From Crocodylus rhombifer (taxonomy: Eukaryota > Chordata > Crocodylia > Crocodylidae), in NCBI GenBank assembly GCA_038503035.1, contig JAVSML010025538.1, forward strand, positions 1,900,880 through 1,964,879: 64,000 nucleotides of DNA. Reading direction: 5' to 3'. Within the stretch, counting starts at the first letter, position 1. Each line of letters opens with the position of its first letter. Positions 11,800 through 24,018 of this stretch are shown one piece after another. The notes under the pieces are model-generated. The model was not told the origin of the DNA. It searched no databases and saw only the letters and a list, made by a program, of their open reading frames with translations. Position numbers and translations under genes: made by a program.

Positions 11800-12230
11800 A
11801 AGCATATACATACATACATACATGCATATATATCACAATACCCAACTTAGGAACTCACTTGTGTGTATGTATAGGTGGGTGGTATGTGTGGAAATTGGTG
11901 AATACATATATATATATATATATACATAGATAGATATCATTGTGTGTGTCTGTGTGGTATATGAATTAGTAATCCACGTATGTGTATTGGATGTGCAGGT
12001 GTTGGTAACTGGTAACAGATTCTGTCTAAATTTGGTGTGTGTAGCATGTCTGGGCTTAAACTGGTGATAGGTGTGCATGAACCTAGACTAATTATTTTGA
12101 ACGTGTATGTATCTGAGCTGATAGTGTGTATGCCTAGTAGGGGTGGTATGCTTGTAGGGGTGTATGCGTCTAGTGAGTGTGTGTGCTTAATTTTTATGTG
12201 TGCATGTGCAATCGTACACCATACCCTCCT
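11800..12230. repeat. Degenerate TA/TG microsatellite region
   Basis: A (TA)n run at about 11906-11924 is followed by about 300 bases of decayed tgtgtg/tatgtg phrases. Frames on both strands are long only because of this low complexity (for example 113 codons minus at 11937-12278). I regard them as non-coding. Confidence 0.75.
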
Positions 12231-12279
12231 GTCTAACAGTGCAATATTGAGATCCTGAGCATTGGCCTGACCCCTCATG

Positions 12280-14740
12280 GCAACAAAACAACAGCTGAAA
12301 ACCTGTACTCTCTAGATCCAAGTGTAGATCAATTAAGTAAAGGTAAAACATAAAATAATACAAGTCTCCAGGGAAATCTCAAATATTCATAAAAGACAAC
12401 ATGGTCATTGGAGTCAATCCCCTAAACAAGTTTTCTGACATATTTAAGATTCCAACTGAAGCCAGAGGACCTGATTCTTGTGCTGTTGACACTGCTATAA
12501 AGATACACGCTTGAAGTAGAGTTACTTCCGATTTATAATGAGGTACATAAAAATGCCCTATTATATACTAGTCTTTACAGCTACCACCATTAAAAAAATG
12601 ATTAAAATTGAAATAATATGAAACTCCAATGTAATCCTTTATAGCTCTCTCTGACACTTTTAATTAAACCATCATGGATTTAATTTTAAAGAGAAAAAAT
12701 AAAGAATGTGTCAGTGAAGATTTTTCTTTTTGTGGATGCTTATTAGAAAGCACAGAGACTTGATACAATGGTTTCATTTCATTTTTGTGATCAGGATCTT
12801 ATTCAGCAGGATGAACCTGACTGCTCCCTGGAGTGCAAGGTGAATGGTAAGCAACCTTCCTTCCCACAGAAATAAATCTAATGTCTAACACCTTAACACT
12901 TAATATGGGACTGACTTACAGGGAAAAAATAAATTGAGTATTTAATTGTAGCCTTTTAACATGAAAGAAAGGACACCTAACCTGAATTAAAAGACAGGCT
13001 ACACAGACTTTTCTGACTTGCTTCACTATATGCAATGAAGGTTACAAGAGAAGAAGCAAAAGTGGATCATATATTTTTTTTTTCTTTTGGGATTATTTTC
13101 CCCCTAGTTGGCAGCCTACCTTGAACCAATATGTTTCAGGATTCTTTTATTCTTGGAATGAGAACATAAACCAAATTTTTAAACTGGGTATCTATTGTTA
13201 AGCTCCTAAATCCAAATGTAAACTCCTAAATCCAGCAAAGCATTTCAGCCCATTCATGAATCTAAGTGCTTGCAAGGTCCAACAAAAAACATACTTACGT
13301 ACTTTTGCTGGACTGGGGGCTTGCATAGGAACAGCCTGATTCCACAGACACTGAGTATTTTCTGCTCACTGACTTTGAAAGCCTCTGAAAAATCAGGCTG
13401 CTCCTTTACAGACCCCACAATATAGATTTTACCAGTCAATATTTAAAAATTCAGGTTGGAAGATGCTAGCTACAAATTTTAGTTGTAATCAGAGAGATAA
13501 AAATAGAAAATAATGCAGAGTTTTGCCGAAGAATCTGTTACTTCAATGGCTTATTACTAATACTATTTATGTTGCAAAATAAAATTGTTTTATAAGAAAG
13601 CAAGGGATTCGGTTCTTAGATTGTAGGTATTAAATGTACAACATTTTATTTATTAGAAACAATTATACTGGGTAGCCCTGAATTTCAAGAGCACTACACA
13701 GATTCAAATAAATCTTATTCCACCTCCTGCACTACAGAAATTAATATAAACCTTTGTTTCTCATTTCCTCAGTTACAGTGGTTAGTGCTAACCTTTGTCT
13801 TCATATTATAAGTAAAAAAATCTCCAAACATAGCCACAAAGTCAGAAAGCACAACAGGGGCAAATTCTGTTCTAAGAGCTGGATCTCTTAGTCAATATTT
13901 ACAGCTAACCTAAAAAAGGTTTTCTTTGTTCTGCCGATCAAAATATAGAATACAGGTAGGTTGGTTGCTTTAAATCACCGAGAAAAAATATGGAAAGCAT
14001 GTTGGGCAAACTCCATTTACATATCACTAAAATAAATCTGATTGATGGACTATTACAAAATAAAAGCATACTGCTACAAGGAAAGTTCTCATACATATTG
14101 TAGAAAACACTTAAAAAACCAAACACTTTTCTCCAAAAGATAGATTTAGTTTTGTTTTCTTGTGTAATATGGCAGTCATAATGATGATCACTATCACTGA
14201 ACTCTGCACTGGAATATCTTAGAAACTTTTAGTTCCTATCAAGGAAAGCTGGAGGTAGAGGCCATTTGAGATGTTCAAGTCATGACAGGAAACAACTACC
14301 AAGTCAGTGAAGTTTATTATTTATGACCATGCATAACTCTATTAAGCATTCACCTTGTTAAGATACAGGCACTGATTGAAGAAAAACTGAAAACGGGCCA
14401 AATATAAAGGAGAGAAAAGTATTTATTTATTTATGCAAATTTAGGATCTTGTGAAAATATAAAAGCTCCTGTCATACTCATAAGAGAACACTTTGTTACA
14501 TGTGGATGGAATTTTAGGCATGTCAAAATTTGTAACAGAAAAAAATTATCTAAAACTTTGGATGATAACATGCATTTATCCCAAGTGTAATTATCCACCA
14601 TCAAAATTGAAAATGAATCAATGAATCAAAATGTTACCAGCAACAAAATAATTATTTCAATTTCACACTGAAGCCAAAAAATGCAGGGGAGAAAAAACAT
14701 TCTTCCTTTTTCCACATGTGTTCTGTTACCCTTTGCATAT
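12280..14740. other. AT-rich stretch; one weak exon-like segment
   Basis: Mostly featureless AT-rich DNA. A 52-nt segment at 12795-12846 (plus strand) is bounded by tttttgtgatcag and gtaagc, which resemble splice sites, and has an open frame. It is discussed in the findings and I do not call it a gene. Confidence 0.5.
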
Positions 14741-14743
14741 GGC

Positions 14744-15321
14744 ATAAGTTAGGCTAGGTACAAGTGCCACACTGGTATAAGTGATCAGAAACTGGTCGAC
14801 AACCCTAACAGAACAGAAGTTTAGTGCATACAGAACAATTTTAAAATGGCAGAATATGGTCTAAGATAGGCTTGAATGGATGTAGTATCAGACTTAAGTG
14901 ATTAAGTTAAACCGGTCTAACAAACTTCTGTACTAGAACCCCTCCTGACTTGAGGTAGGTTGCAGTCTGCCAGCATCCCAGTCACCTTTGCAGCACCGAG
15001 GGAACCAATCCTTCCTTCTTTGGACCATCTCTTTCCCTGGCACACAGTGGAGGGCTGCAAGTGCCCACTTCTGGAGAGGGATTGGGGGAGAGGGGAAGAA
15101 TGAGAGCTGGGCATGGGCAAGCAGTGTTATGTCTGTAGCTGATGCTGCTCGGGGCAGGAGGAGAAGTGTGTTCAGCTTTGCCTGGCAGCCAATCAGGGGT
15201 GGCCCAGCCCAGGGAGCACCCGCAACCTGCTAGCCTCAGCCAATGCAGACAACCTGCATGCCCCTCCCCCCCACCCCCAAAGGGAGAGCATGTGTTCTGT
15301 TCACTACCGACCTAACTTAGG
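14744..15321. mobile_element. Non-autonomous DNA transposon, copy A of a four-copy family
   Basis: The ends look like inverted repeats: taagttaggctaggtac on the left and, reverse-complemented, taagttaggtcggtag on the right. The left subterminal region (gtgatcagaaactgg, aacagaacagaagttta, gtagtatcagacttaa) closely matches copies at 31581, 57842 and, in reverse, about 61400-61670. The GC-rich interior from about 15000 on differs from the other copies. No transposase frame. It looks hAT-like, but I could not see a clear 8-bp duplication. Confidence 0.6.
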
Positions 15322-17270
15322 GCACATAGAGTAAAGCATGCAACTGAGATTGCTTCGGCCTTGGGGTTTTTTTGAATGTCTGTACCTGGATTTAATATGA
15401 TCAAAAATAATCTTGAGTTCTGCTATGGAGAATTATGAAAAACAACATTTAGAAACAATATTACCTTTACCTCTCTCTCACTGTGCTACAACACGTGGTG
15501 AATTCAGACACTCACCACACCTGGTTTATGGTCACATGACTTAGTTTAATTTGCACAATTGTAGATTGGGAGCAGTGTGGGCAGGCATTCTCTGGCTGGA
15601 AGCTGCACCAGGAACCAGGTGTAACTTGGGACTTTGGGAGAAGGTTGCCCTTCCAGGGTTGTGGGGGGGCAGGGGCAGTCAGAGGACTAAAAGTAGCCCT
15701 GCCAACGTGTGTGTGGGTATGGGGGGGGAAGGTAAAGAAGAGTACAGCCCCAGGGCTAAGGCAAGAGGCAGATGTTTGATAATTAAGGCTAATCTATTCC
15801 CCTCTCTAAGTTAGTATACCTAACCATATCAACTAACTATGCATGTACCCAAAGGCTAGTTGTCTTGTGTTCAATACATCCAAGTTAAGCATTCCATACT
15901 CCCTGTATTTAAACAGAAAATGCTCAGCTATTACAGAAATTGTATTACAAGAGTATTAGGTTAATTCTATGCTTCCAGTATCTACATTAATTTGTATCTG
16001 GACATGTTTAAATAATTTCTTAACATCTGCATACCTTAAACTAAAATATTTCACTAAAATAAATTATTTCACTTCACTGAGTGAGCCCTTAATCTAATGC
16101 ATATGAACAAAGCAAATTCATTGCATTATGGGGCATTGAAATGCTGCATTCATCACAATATTATATGACATACAAAATGCAACTTGACTAATAGTGATTT
16201 AGTGAACTTGAGGAAATCTATAAATTATAAACATGGGTTTGGACAACAAATTTCACATGGACGAGGATAAAATTATCTTTAAAAAACTGTTACACAAAAA
16301 AACATATAGATGTCTACTTGGTATTGGAAATGAATTTGGATAATTAGTTGTTTGCACAGAAAAAATATTTTACCTAACAAATAATCAGAAAGAATTCATT
16401 TTTGGAAAGTTCATAATAGCATTGTATTATTTTTACTATGTTTAAAATAATAGTACATAAAACATTAAAAAAAGTGTTTTTCGGACATAATTTGACAGTA
16501 CTGTACTAGCATTAGAAAGACTTCCTTCCATCTTAGGTTCGACAAGTCCAGCACAGCTTTAAGATTTCTTCATACATTTTCTTTTAGTTTTAGGAAATTA
16601 GAAACATTAACTATTTAGATAAGATAACTGAATACACACACACACACAAGTTATGATGCAACATTTCCTAGTCTTGAACAGTCAAAACTGGGAAAAAAAA
16701 CTGGGAGCTGAACTGTTTTTACATAATCTTTTTCGCAGAGAGATCAAAAGTATTGCCAGAGTTTATGTTTGTAGGGAGCAAAGAAAGAAATCCGAAGAAC
16801 AATTATTACTTGCCTAACTTGAGAATGCCATACTTATTGTACCATATTAACTTTATTACAAAGAAGTATCATATGATAACCCTGTTCAAAGCACTCTTAA
16901 AAATGCTGTGGAAGACAATGGAAAACAGTGTTATCTTTTCAGCTGTTTACATCAGATTCTATAACAAAAGAGAGAGCTGCAATTTCCTTTTGAAAGACTT
17001 CTAATTTGAGTATGCTCAGTAAGCAAAAGCATCCACATAATGGGGAATCTCTATTCTTATGGTCCATGTATAATATTTTCCAACATTTCTTCATACCATA
17101 GCTCATTTCAAAGGTAAAAAAAAAACCCTTTATTATAATATGCCTATTTAATAAAATGCTTTTTCATTAAAAGTATTTCTTTAACATCAAGTAACACAAA
17201 TAGACAAGCTTTGATAGCATTTTTTTAAGAAGTCAGAGAGACACACTCAAAGATGACATTAAAATAAATC
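15322..17270. other. Mixed stretch without recognised gene
   Basis: The first 500 bases are moderately GC-rich with G runs (15661-15735) and may be another old DNA transposon. The rest is AT-rich, with a short (CA)n at about 16636. No gene recognised. Confidence 0.45.
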
Positions 17271-17276
17271 ACTTAC

Positions 17277-17324
17277 TTTTCTGTCCTCTGTTTCTACACA
17301 GGAACTGCACTCTGCTTTAGTATC
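17277..17324 (-). CDS. Candidate 48-nt internal exon of an unidentified gene
   Basis: On the minus strand a polypyrimidine tract and AG (ttctctgtgtgtcttcag) precede the segment, a ctgat-type branch-point candidate lies about 35 bases upstream, and the segment is followed by gtaagtga, a near-consensus 5' splice site. Its length is a multiple of three. In frame it reads DTKAECSSCVETEDRK with no stop, so including or skipping it would keep a reading frame. I do not recognise the peptide. No second exon with equal signals was found nearby, so the parent gene is unknown and the rest of the window would be intron. A chance arrangement cannot be excluded. Confidence 0.35.
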
Positions 17325-17329
17325 CTGAA

Positions 17330-20300
17330 GACACACAGAGAAGAAAGAAGAAAACACTAATCAGAAAGGTAGCTCTTGCCATAGAACACATTTCTCATAG
17401 TCATGGAAAAAACTCAGAACAAAGAAAGGGCACCAAAGTATTGAAAGCTGCTTCTCAACCCTTTATTGCAATGTTATTTTTGTATGTACAGTACCCTTAA
17501 AATTACACTCAACTTATAAAGGCTTTAAGTAAGCCTTATTAAGCTTTATTAGAAGCAGACGTCCCATAAGAATTCGAAGATCATAAAAAACAAATTTACT
17601 TCAATACATAGAAACCAGCTAAACAATAAAATTGTAAGCCTTCTCTGGTTTGTCAAACTGATTCACTTTTTTACACTCATCCTTTAAGGAAACATGACTT
17701 CTCCCTCTTGTCTCTAAACACAAAATTTAGAATTCCATTCAACTCATGTAAATAGCCACATTCACTATTGTCATAAGTGAAAAAAAAGCAAGCAAGCAAA
17801 TGTACTTTTGTCTTGACAATACCTGTGAATCAGAACTTACATTTTAAGAGCTCTTTAGTAATGTTTAAATCTCAGATGACATAACAGAAGTTGCTTTATA
17901 CTGGCTGACTACTTGAAGATACTTATTTTATGGAACTTATTACACTATAGATTCTTTCAATTCTTTACTTCAAGTACATTTCTGTTGCCTACATGAATTT
18001 TTTGTGCTTATGTTCTTTTAAGATCCAACAGCTTCAGTTCTGGTGATACTTCATACCCTTCCATTCATTGCTTATGGCACCTCTTCCTTACCTCTACAGC
18101 TTCTGATTGCAGATGAAACATCTGAATTAGTTTACTAAAAAGACTGCTGTATGTTAAGTGGACCTTATATTAACAAGCCATAAATCAGAATTACATGTTT
18201 TGGGCCCATTTCTTATTTTTATCTGCATCTCTATACTTGACAGCTAACAACTAACATCTTGATACATCCCCTGGTACTCACATTATTTGTCCTACCAAAT
18301 CAATCTATTTGGTCAAGTTATCTAAATGTTCCCCATCAGAGCACTCACAAGTGAGTAAATAGTTGGAACTACAGCTCCAGAATCTGTCATGTGACTAATA
18401 CTTACACATCTGATTTTCAGAGGTTCTATGCCACCCTTGACTTGAATTCAGCTTGGATGCTCAATACATCTGAACCTCATACTACAACTTAATCGATTTC
18501 CTATTTCTTTATTCATTTCCTTCTCATCCTGTTATTTTAAGTCCTCTACCTTGCAGGACATTTTTAGTCTTGTAGTAGTGTTTCTACAGATTGGAATCTC
18601 AGTTTCTATTTCCAGTTGTCCACGCAGTTCTGTATCTTTACTATTTGCCAGTTCTAATTATCTGAAATCTGTTCATGTTATTCCATAATAGTGCAAATCT
18701 TCACTTCAAAAGATACACATGGATAGTTCATTGCTTCTATGGAAATCATACTCTGGACTTCATTTATTTTCTTGAATCATGATTTTGTTCTACACATTAA
18801 TTTTTGCAAACAGCCAGCATAACAAATTTTCAGTCAATTAGAATAATGGAAAGATTAAGTGTGACATGTTTTGCTTTGTTTTTCAAATTCACTTTTGCTC
18901 TAGTTGGGTGCTCTAAGCTATTGTTTTCCTTTAATTACTGCAACATAACAGATTTCTGTTGAAAGAGGTGTTATTCAGAGTACAGCGAAGGAAGAGACTT
19001 GGTAGTTTCAGGTAAAAAAAATAATCTTAATAAAAGTTACAACCACTTTGACTCACTGTAGATTATTGGCCAGGAGTTATTGCGTTTAGTGCCATTTGGA
19101 TAGCTTTTCCCATTGAAAATAAGGGAAAACAAAGAGCAGGGCCAGCAAATAAATGAACAACCCCTTAAAGTTCTTCCTGGTAAAATATCCAAATGGCCAA
19201 TTATAAATTAATGGCCTTTGGTCACCTTTAACTTAGGGAAAATATTGTTTGAGTAGTCACAGAGCACAGGTCCTTGTGGAGCTCAAGCCTTTACCACAAC
19301 ATTTTCTATTGAAGGAAGGGCAAAAAAAAAAAGGAACAAAGTTGGGAAGAGATTTGAATACATACAAACATAGCAAGGAAGACAGTGAAAATGAAAAAAA
19401 TACAAGTACATAAAATAAGATCAGCGCTGTCTCATATATATATAAATCTCATAGATATATAAAATTAGATATCCTGCAGAAATATTTTGTAATACAATAA
19501 ATGTAAAATGCCTTAAATTTTTTCTGTAAATTTGTTTTCAAATTCTATTTTCCCCCTAAAATAAAGCAGTTCCACCAAAACATCTATATTTTCTAATTTA
19601 ATTATGTTGGCACATCTCAGGACCTTTAATATTTTTTGCTATTTTTGTCTGAAGCATCTCATGCAAGGAGCCATGCTTTGTTGCATACTATCTTGTGTAC
19701 AAACATTTTCTTTTAACTTTGATTCATTTGACCTTTTTTCTTCCTATTTTTCAGTACCTCTGCATACTGGTAGACTCAAAATGTCTTCCGTTTACTCTTA
19801 CCCTTTTTAAAAGTACTGAGGACTTTATTTTTATATATATTATATATACACAGCAATAGAAACTTTATTTTCATACAGTATAACCGCAGATTTCATTAGC
19901 TAATACTTCACCTGTTAGCTGCATTCTGGATCACCATTTGGGGATAATGTAATGCTCTTTAACATATTTATTGGTTAATTAAAATGAATCATACCATTTC
20001 ATATTACCAAGGACAAAAAGTACCTCTATTTTGCACGCTGACTTCTATTAAAAGCAAGCACAGAATAAACCAGCTCTCATCAAAATCAAGCTAAGACTAT
20101 TCCAAATGAGGAATACTATTCACTGAACAACCTGCATAGCTTTACTCCCCTTCATTCTCCCATAAACTAATCTTGTTATTTTGCCATTGTCCTTTTCCAT
20201 TGCAAGCTATCTTTTCCACACCTAAATTCATAAACATCCACTATTCAAAAGACAATGTGAAAAACTTCCAATTTTACCTGGACAAATGGAAGAGAGATTT

Positions 20301-20480
20301 CTTTTCCCTACATTTATCTGCGACGTTTCCTGTGCTCTGTAAACTGCTTCCTAGGAGTGGGTGCTAATAAGCATAAACCAGCCCAACTGAGAATAGTTTG
20401 AAGAGTTCTACCTGCAAAGTCAGCAGCTACTACAAAATGTGGCTACAACCAAACTGCTACCAGAGGCAATGAAGATACTG
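17330..20480. other. AT-rich stretch, one possible ancient repeat
   Basis: No gene recognised. About 18400-18490 resembles an old amniote repeat: tctgattttcagaggttct, then a decayed mirrored gctcaatacatctga. A (TA)n run lies near 19435. Frames are short and unremarkable. Confidence 0.45.
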
Positions 20481-20489
20481 CTGTCCAGT

Positions 20490-20640
20490 AGATAAGGATT
20501 TGGATTGAAAACCTGACCTGTTGTACTTTTAATAAATTATTTTACTTCATGATGGCTCAATTTCCCCATCAGTGAAATAAAGATGACACATATCTTCCTT
20601 ATAAAATACTTCAAGATTGATAAACGTATGGTGTCAACAT
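20490..20640 (-). repeat. MIR-like SINE fragment
   Basis: Plus-strand reading shows ggctcaatttccccatcagt followed by gaaataaagatgacac and a cttataaaatacttcaag segment. This corresponds to the reverse complement of the MIR core ('ctcagtttccccatctgtaa' type). Ancient and divergent. Confidence 0.6.
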
Positions 20641-20644
20641 TCTT

Positions 20645-22680
20645 AGAAGCACTATTCAATGGTACATCCTGGGGTTAACTTATCCTTAGATTTCCCAAAA
20701 TAAGAACAGTACAAGAACTAGCTCCATTTTGGCTTCTAAAGCACAAATCTTGATTTGGTATTGTGCACAAGGACACAACAACACCATTAAATAATGGTTT
20801 AAAAACTGTGAAACCATTGTTTTGCCTATTAAGATACTTGTTTGAATCATCTTTGACTAGCTTATCCAAGCCAGAAATGCAGGAGGAACTCTAGCTGGCA
20901 AAAGCCACTTAAATTCTACTCCTCTTTCTTGAATGGATACTCTGCACTGCTGGGTAATATATATATATATATTTTTGCAGATATAGATTTCAAGATATGT
21001 CTGGTAAAAGACTTAGGTACCTAACACAGATATAATGCAGTGGAGACACTTAAGTACAAAACTGCAATTCACAACCACCTACTTAACTGCTCTTTAACCC
21101 TGATGGTCTCTGAATTCGTGATGCATCTCTCTGTTTGACTTCCAGATTCCTATTTTGCACATGTTCAGAAATAGCCCCATCTGAAGAGCTTGTCCCCAGT
21201 TTCTATCTCAACCCAGTGGGAATAGTTATTCCTTTGTCTAATGGGGCTAACCCTGTGAGTACATGACAGGGTATCTAACACATTTCACCTGGAGAAGTCG
21301 TAGATTCTGCTTCCTGTTCTTGATCCCTGGGCAGTTTGTATGTATTAATACTCAACTTACCACTGGATAAAATGTAGTCCTGGGAGCAGGGACCAGAATC
21401 AACAGCTCCATTTCTTGCTACGAGTCCCTCAGTGTAACTGGGCCCTGTGGTGGGGGACAGGGAAAGAGGGGTAGAACCCTGAAATATAGCCCTGAATGCA
21501 AGCCCACAGGTCAGGTTGCTATGGGACCTACCAGGCTGGAGGGAGGAGGCGGCCAAGAGGCCAGCAGCGATAATGAAGGACACCCAGGCAGAGTCATTAG
21601 CAGGGATCCTGGTTCTACCTGATAAAAAATCACAATTTTTCTGTGGTGGGTGCAGACCCAGAACTCACAAGGGAAAGATCAGTGGCTGAGGAGCCCAGGG
21701 CCCACAAGGACTGAAGCAGGGGGCAAAGGGAGGCAGAGCCACAACGGCATGTCTGGAGCTGAGGCCCAAGAGCTTGTGTGCAGTCCTGGGACAGAGAACA
21801 CAGGCTAAGGGGCTCAGACAGAGTAAAGTGGGACAAAGCTGGGGAGGGGCTCAACCCAGAAAAGGGCCTGTCATCCAAAACCCTCTTTGCCCTCTAGAGA
21901 AGAGGCAGACTCCCTGTCAATTTATAACATCAAGGCATGGCAGGAAGATAGCAGGGTGGGACCCTGAGGGGTCAAAGAAAGAAACACAATGGGTGCCAGG
22001 TGGTGACCAGAAGAGGTATTCTGCTATTATACCCATCCACTGAAGAATTGTGGTCACTCTTTCTCCTGCAGAATACAAAGGTACCCAACCCAAACTAACC
22101 AAGAACCTGGTGACTAGGGCACTGTCTAAGGGAGTGGATTTGAACCACTTCTGGCTGAAGAGTAAATTGGACACAGATCTCTTGTTTCTAGGAAGAGGCT
22201 CTGAATTTCAAAATACAGAAGCAATTACCTGCAGGTAACCTAGCTCCTGAAAAGGGTGTGAGAAAGACACAGATCTTTGCAGCATTTCCTACAAAATAAT
22301 CCTAAATAAAATTGATCGCTGCCTGGTGTATGGGTTTTTTTGGATCACTGTTCTGAGGTGTCTTTCTCTGTACACTGTACAGGAGGCCTAATGATTTTAT
22401 AAATCCTATCTTGGATCTAGCTCTTTCCACAAGAAAGAGAATAATTAAAAAACTTAAGAACAAATAACTAACAAGTTTCCATTGCTGATAGCACTAAAAG
22501 GAAACAATAGAACAGATTAATAATCTATGATAGGCTACAACTAATGAGTCTATTTTAGACCCATAATTTACTCTTTATTAGCTGAAGGGCAATCTTTAAT
22601 TTGTTATTGATTACATATTTAAAAGAAAAACATGTAGTTGCTCATGTGCTCTTTTATGGGAAAAATTCTGGATTCCCTGA
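20645..22680. other. Unclassified stretch, GC-richer at 21280-22100
   Basis: AT-rich to about 21250, with a (TA)n run at about 20957-20970. The following GC-richer block carries frames of 80-102 codons on both strands without recognisable domains. Its composition suggests an old transposon or LTR fragment, but I cannot identify termini. Confidence 0.4.
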
Positions 22681-22693
22681 CAAGAGTAAAGCT

Positions 22694-22962
22694 CAGAGCT
22701 GGCCTTACAGAAAATGGTGCCCAGAGCAAACGTATATTTCAGTGTACCCCCTCTCACTTCCCTCCCCTCTCCACCGCCGCTGCTGCTGTGCGGGAACAAA
22801 GTGGGCAGACTGGCGCAGAAGCCACCCTTCTTGCACATGCCCAGCTCAACTCTTCTTGAGCAGTGGCTAGAGCAAAGAGTCAGGCTGGGCTGGGCACTGT
22901 GTGTGGGGTACCCTGCTAACCATGGTGCCCTGGGCAATCTCCCATCCTTAAGGCTGGCACTG
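22694..22962. mobile_element. hAT-type MITE with perfect 8-bp target duplication
   Basis: gtaaagct occurs at 22686-22693 and again at 22963-22970, exactly flanking a 269-bp element. The element begins cagagctggcctta and ends, reverse-complemented, cagtgccagccttaagg. Both ends also carry a subterminal ggtgccc / gggcacc motif. An 8-bp duplication with CAG-type termini is the hAT signature. The GC-rich interior gives several overlapping open frames (60-110 codons) but no transposase, so it was mobilised in trans. Confidence 0.85.
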
Positions 22963-22970
22963 GTAAAGCT

Positions 22971-24018
22971 GGCACTGGTAAATAATATAAAGTCATGGCA
23001 GTTGAAAAATGAAAATGTGCACCAAATAACTTTTGTTTCCTGTTGAAGACCACACTAGTGACACAAAGGAAGCCATCTGGCACAAGTAACACAACTGACA
23101 TCTTTCCAAGACTATTCAATTTACCCATGTCCCAATTCATTTATTAAGCCTGTGCTTTTTTAAAATTTATATGATGTTGTGGTTTGTTATCTCACTCATG
23201 CCATCATTCAAGAAGCCTGATTAAAATTTTTAAATGGCAGAAATAAAATATGATTGGTGTTGCTTCTGCTATGTTTGATGTCTCCTAATGCTCTATGACC
23301 TGGCCTTTTTAAAACACAAACATTCAACTACTTGTTCCCAAATAGTGACTTAACTCAGGATGCCTAAGTATCCAGCATAGTTCATACCAGGGCCATGTGT
23401 GCTTATCAGAACCTCTAATTGTCCAAGGGGAAAGGAAACACTTTTTCTGACATAACTAGTGTCAACATTCTCTGGCTGGCTCAGTAATGTATTAGATGTT
23501 GAAATTTAACTGTGTGTTTTACCTACTATAAATATATCTTCTAAAGCACAAAGCCATGTGAAACTAATGTTGAATACATATTGTCAAACTTGCCCTACCA
23601 TTTACATACAACTAGGGAATAAACATAAAAAAAATGTTCTGCTGATTCTTTACCAATTGAGTTTTCAGTTTTTGGTTATTAAAACAGCACTATAAATTCA
23701 TAAAAAAACTTGTTTATTTACTGTGTTGGACAAAAACAAGAAGCAAGGCCTGATAAAATGTATGGAAGCTGCAGATAGGAAAACTAAGACTTTCACAAAC
23801 GGTATGTAGTACCTTGTCTTCAGATCCTGCAAACACTTATAAAATGTTTAACTTTACAATAGAACTATTATAGATGGTAAAAATAAGCATACCCTGAAGT
23901 GTCTGCAGGATCCAGAAAGCAACCTAGAGATGCAATCTAGGTTCCAAGGACCGAGAGATGCAATCTCCTGGTCCAAGGAATTTTGTGAAAATTTCATGCT
24001 AAGTGTCTACATTGGCCT
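22971..24018. other. AT-rich stretch without recognised gene
   Basis: Non-coding. At about 23929-23985 the phrase agagatgcaatct is duplicated with its flanks (unit about 31 bases), a small imperfect tandem repeat. Nothing else recognised. Confidence 0.55.

Noticed and set aside
11833..12278. Overlapping 81- and 113-codon minus frames rich in Thr/His/Ile
   Set aside because: Caused by a decayed TG/TA microsatellite.
13254..13439. Minus-strand 61-codon frame with a gtaagt-like donor near 13296
   Set aside because: The acceptor is weak (cctgatttttcag), composition is unremarkable, and there is no partner exon. Kept only as a very weak exon possibility.
21275..21583. 102-codon minus frame
   Set aside because: No recognisable domain, no splice structure, and it sits in a GC-richer block that looks like an old repeat.
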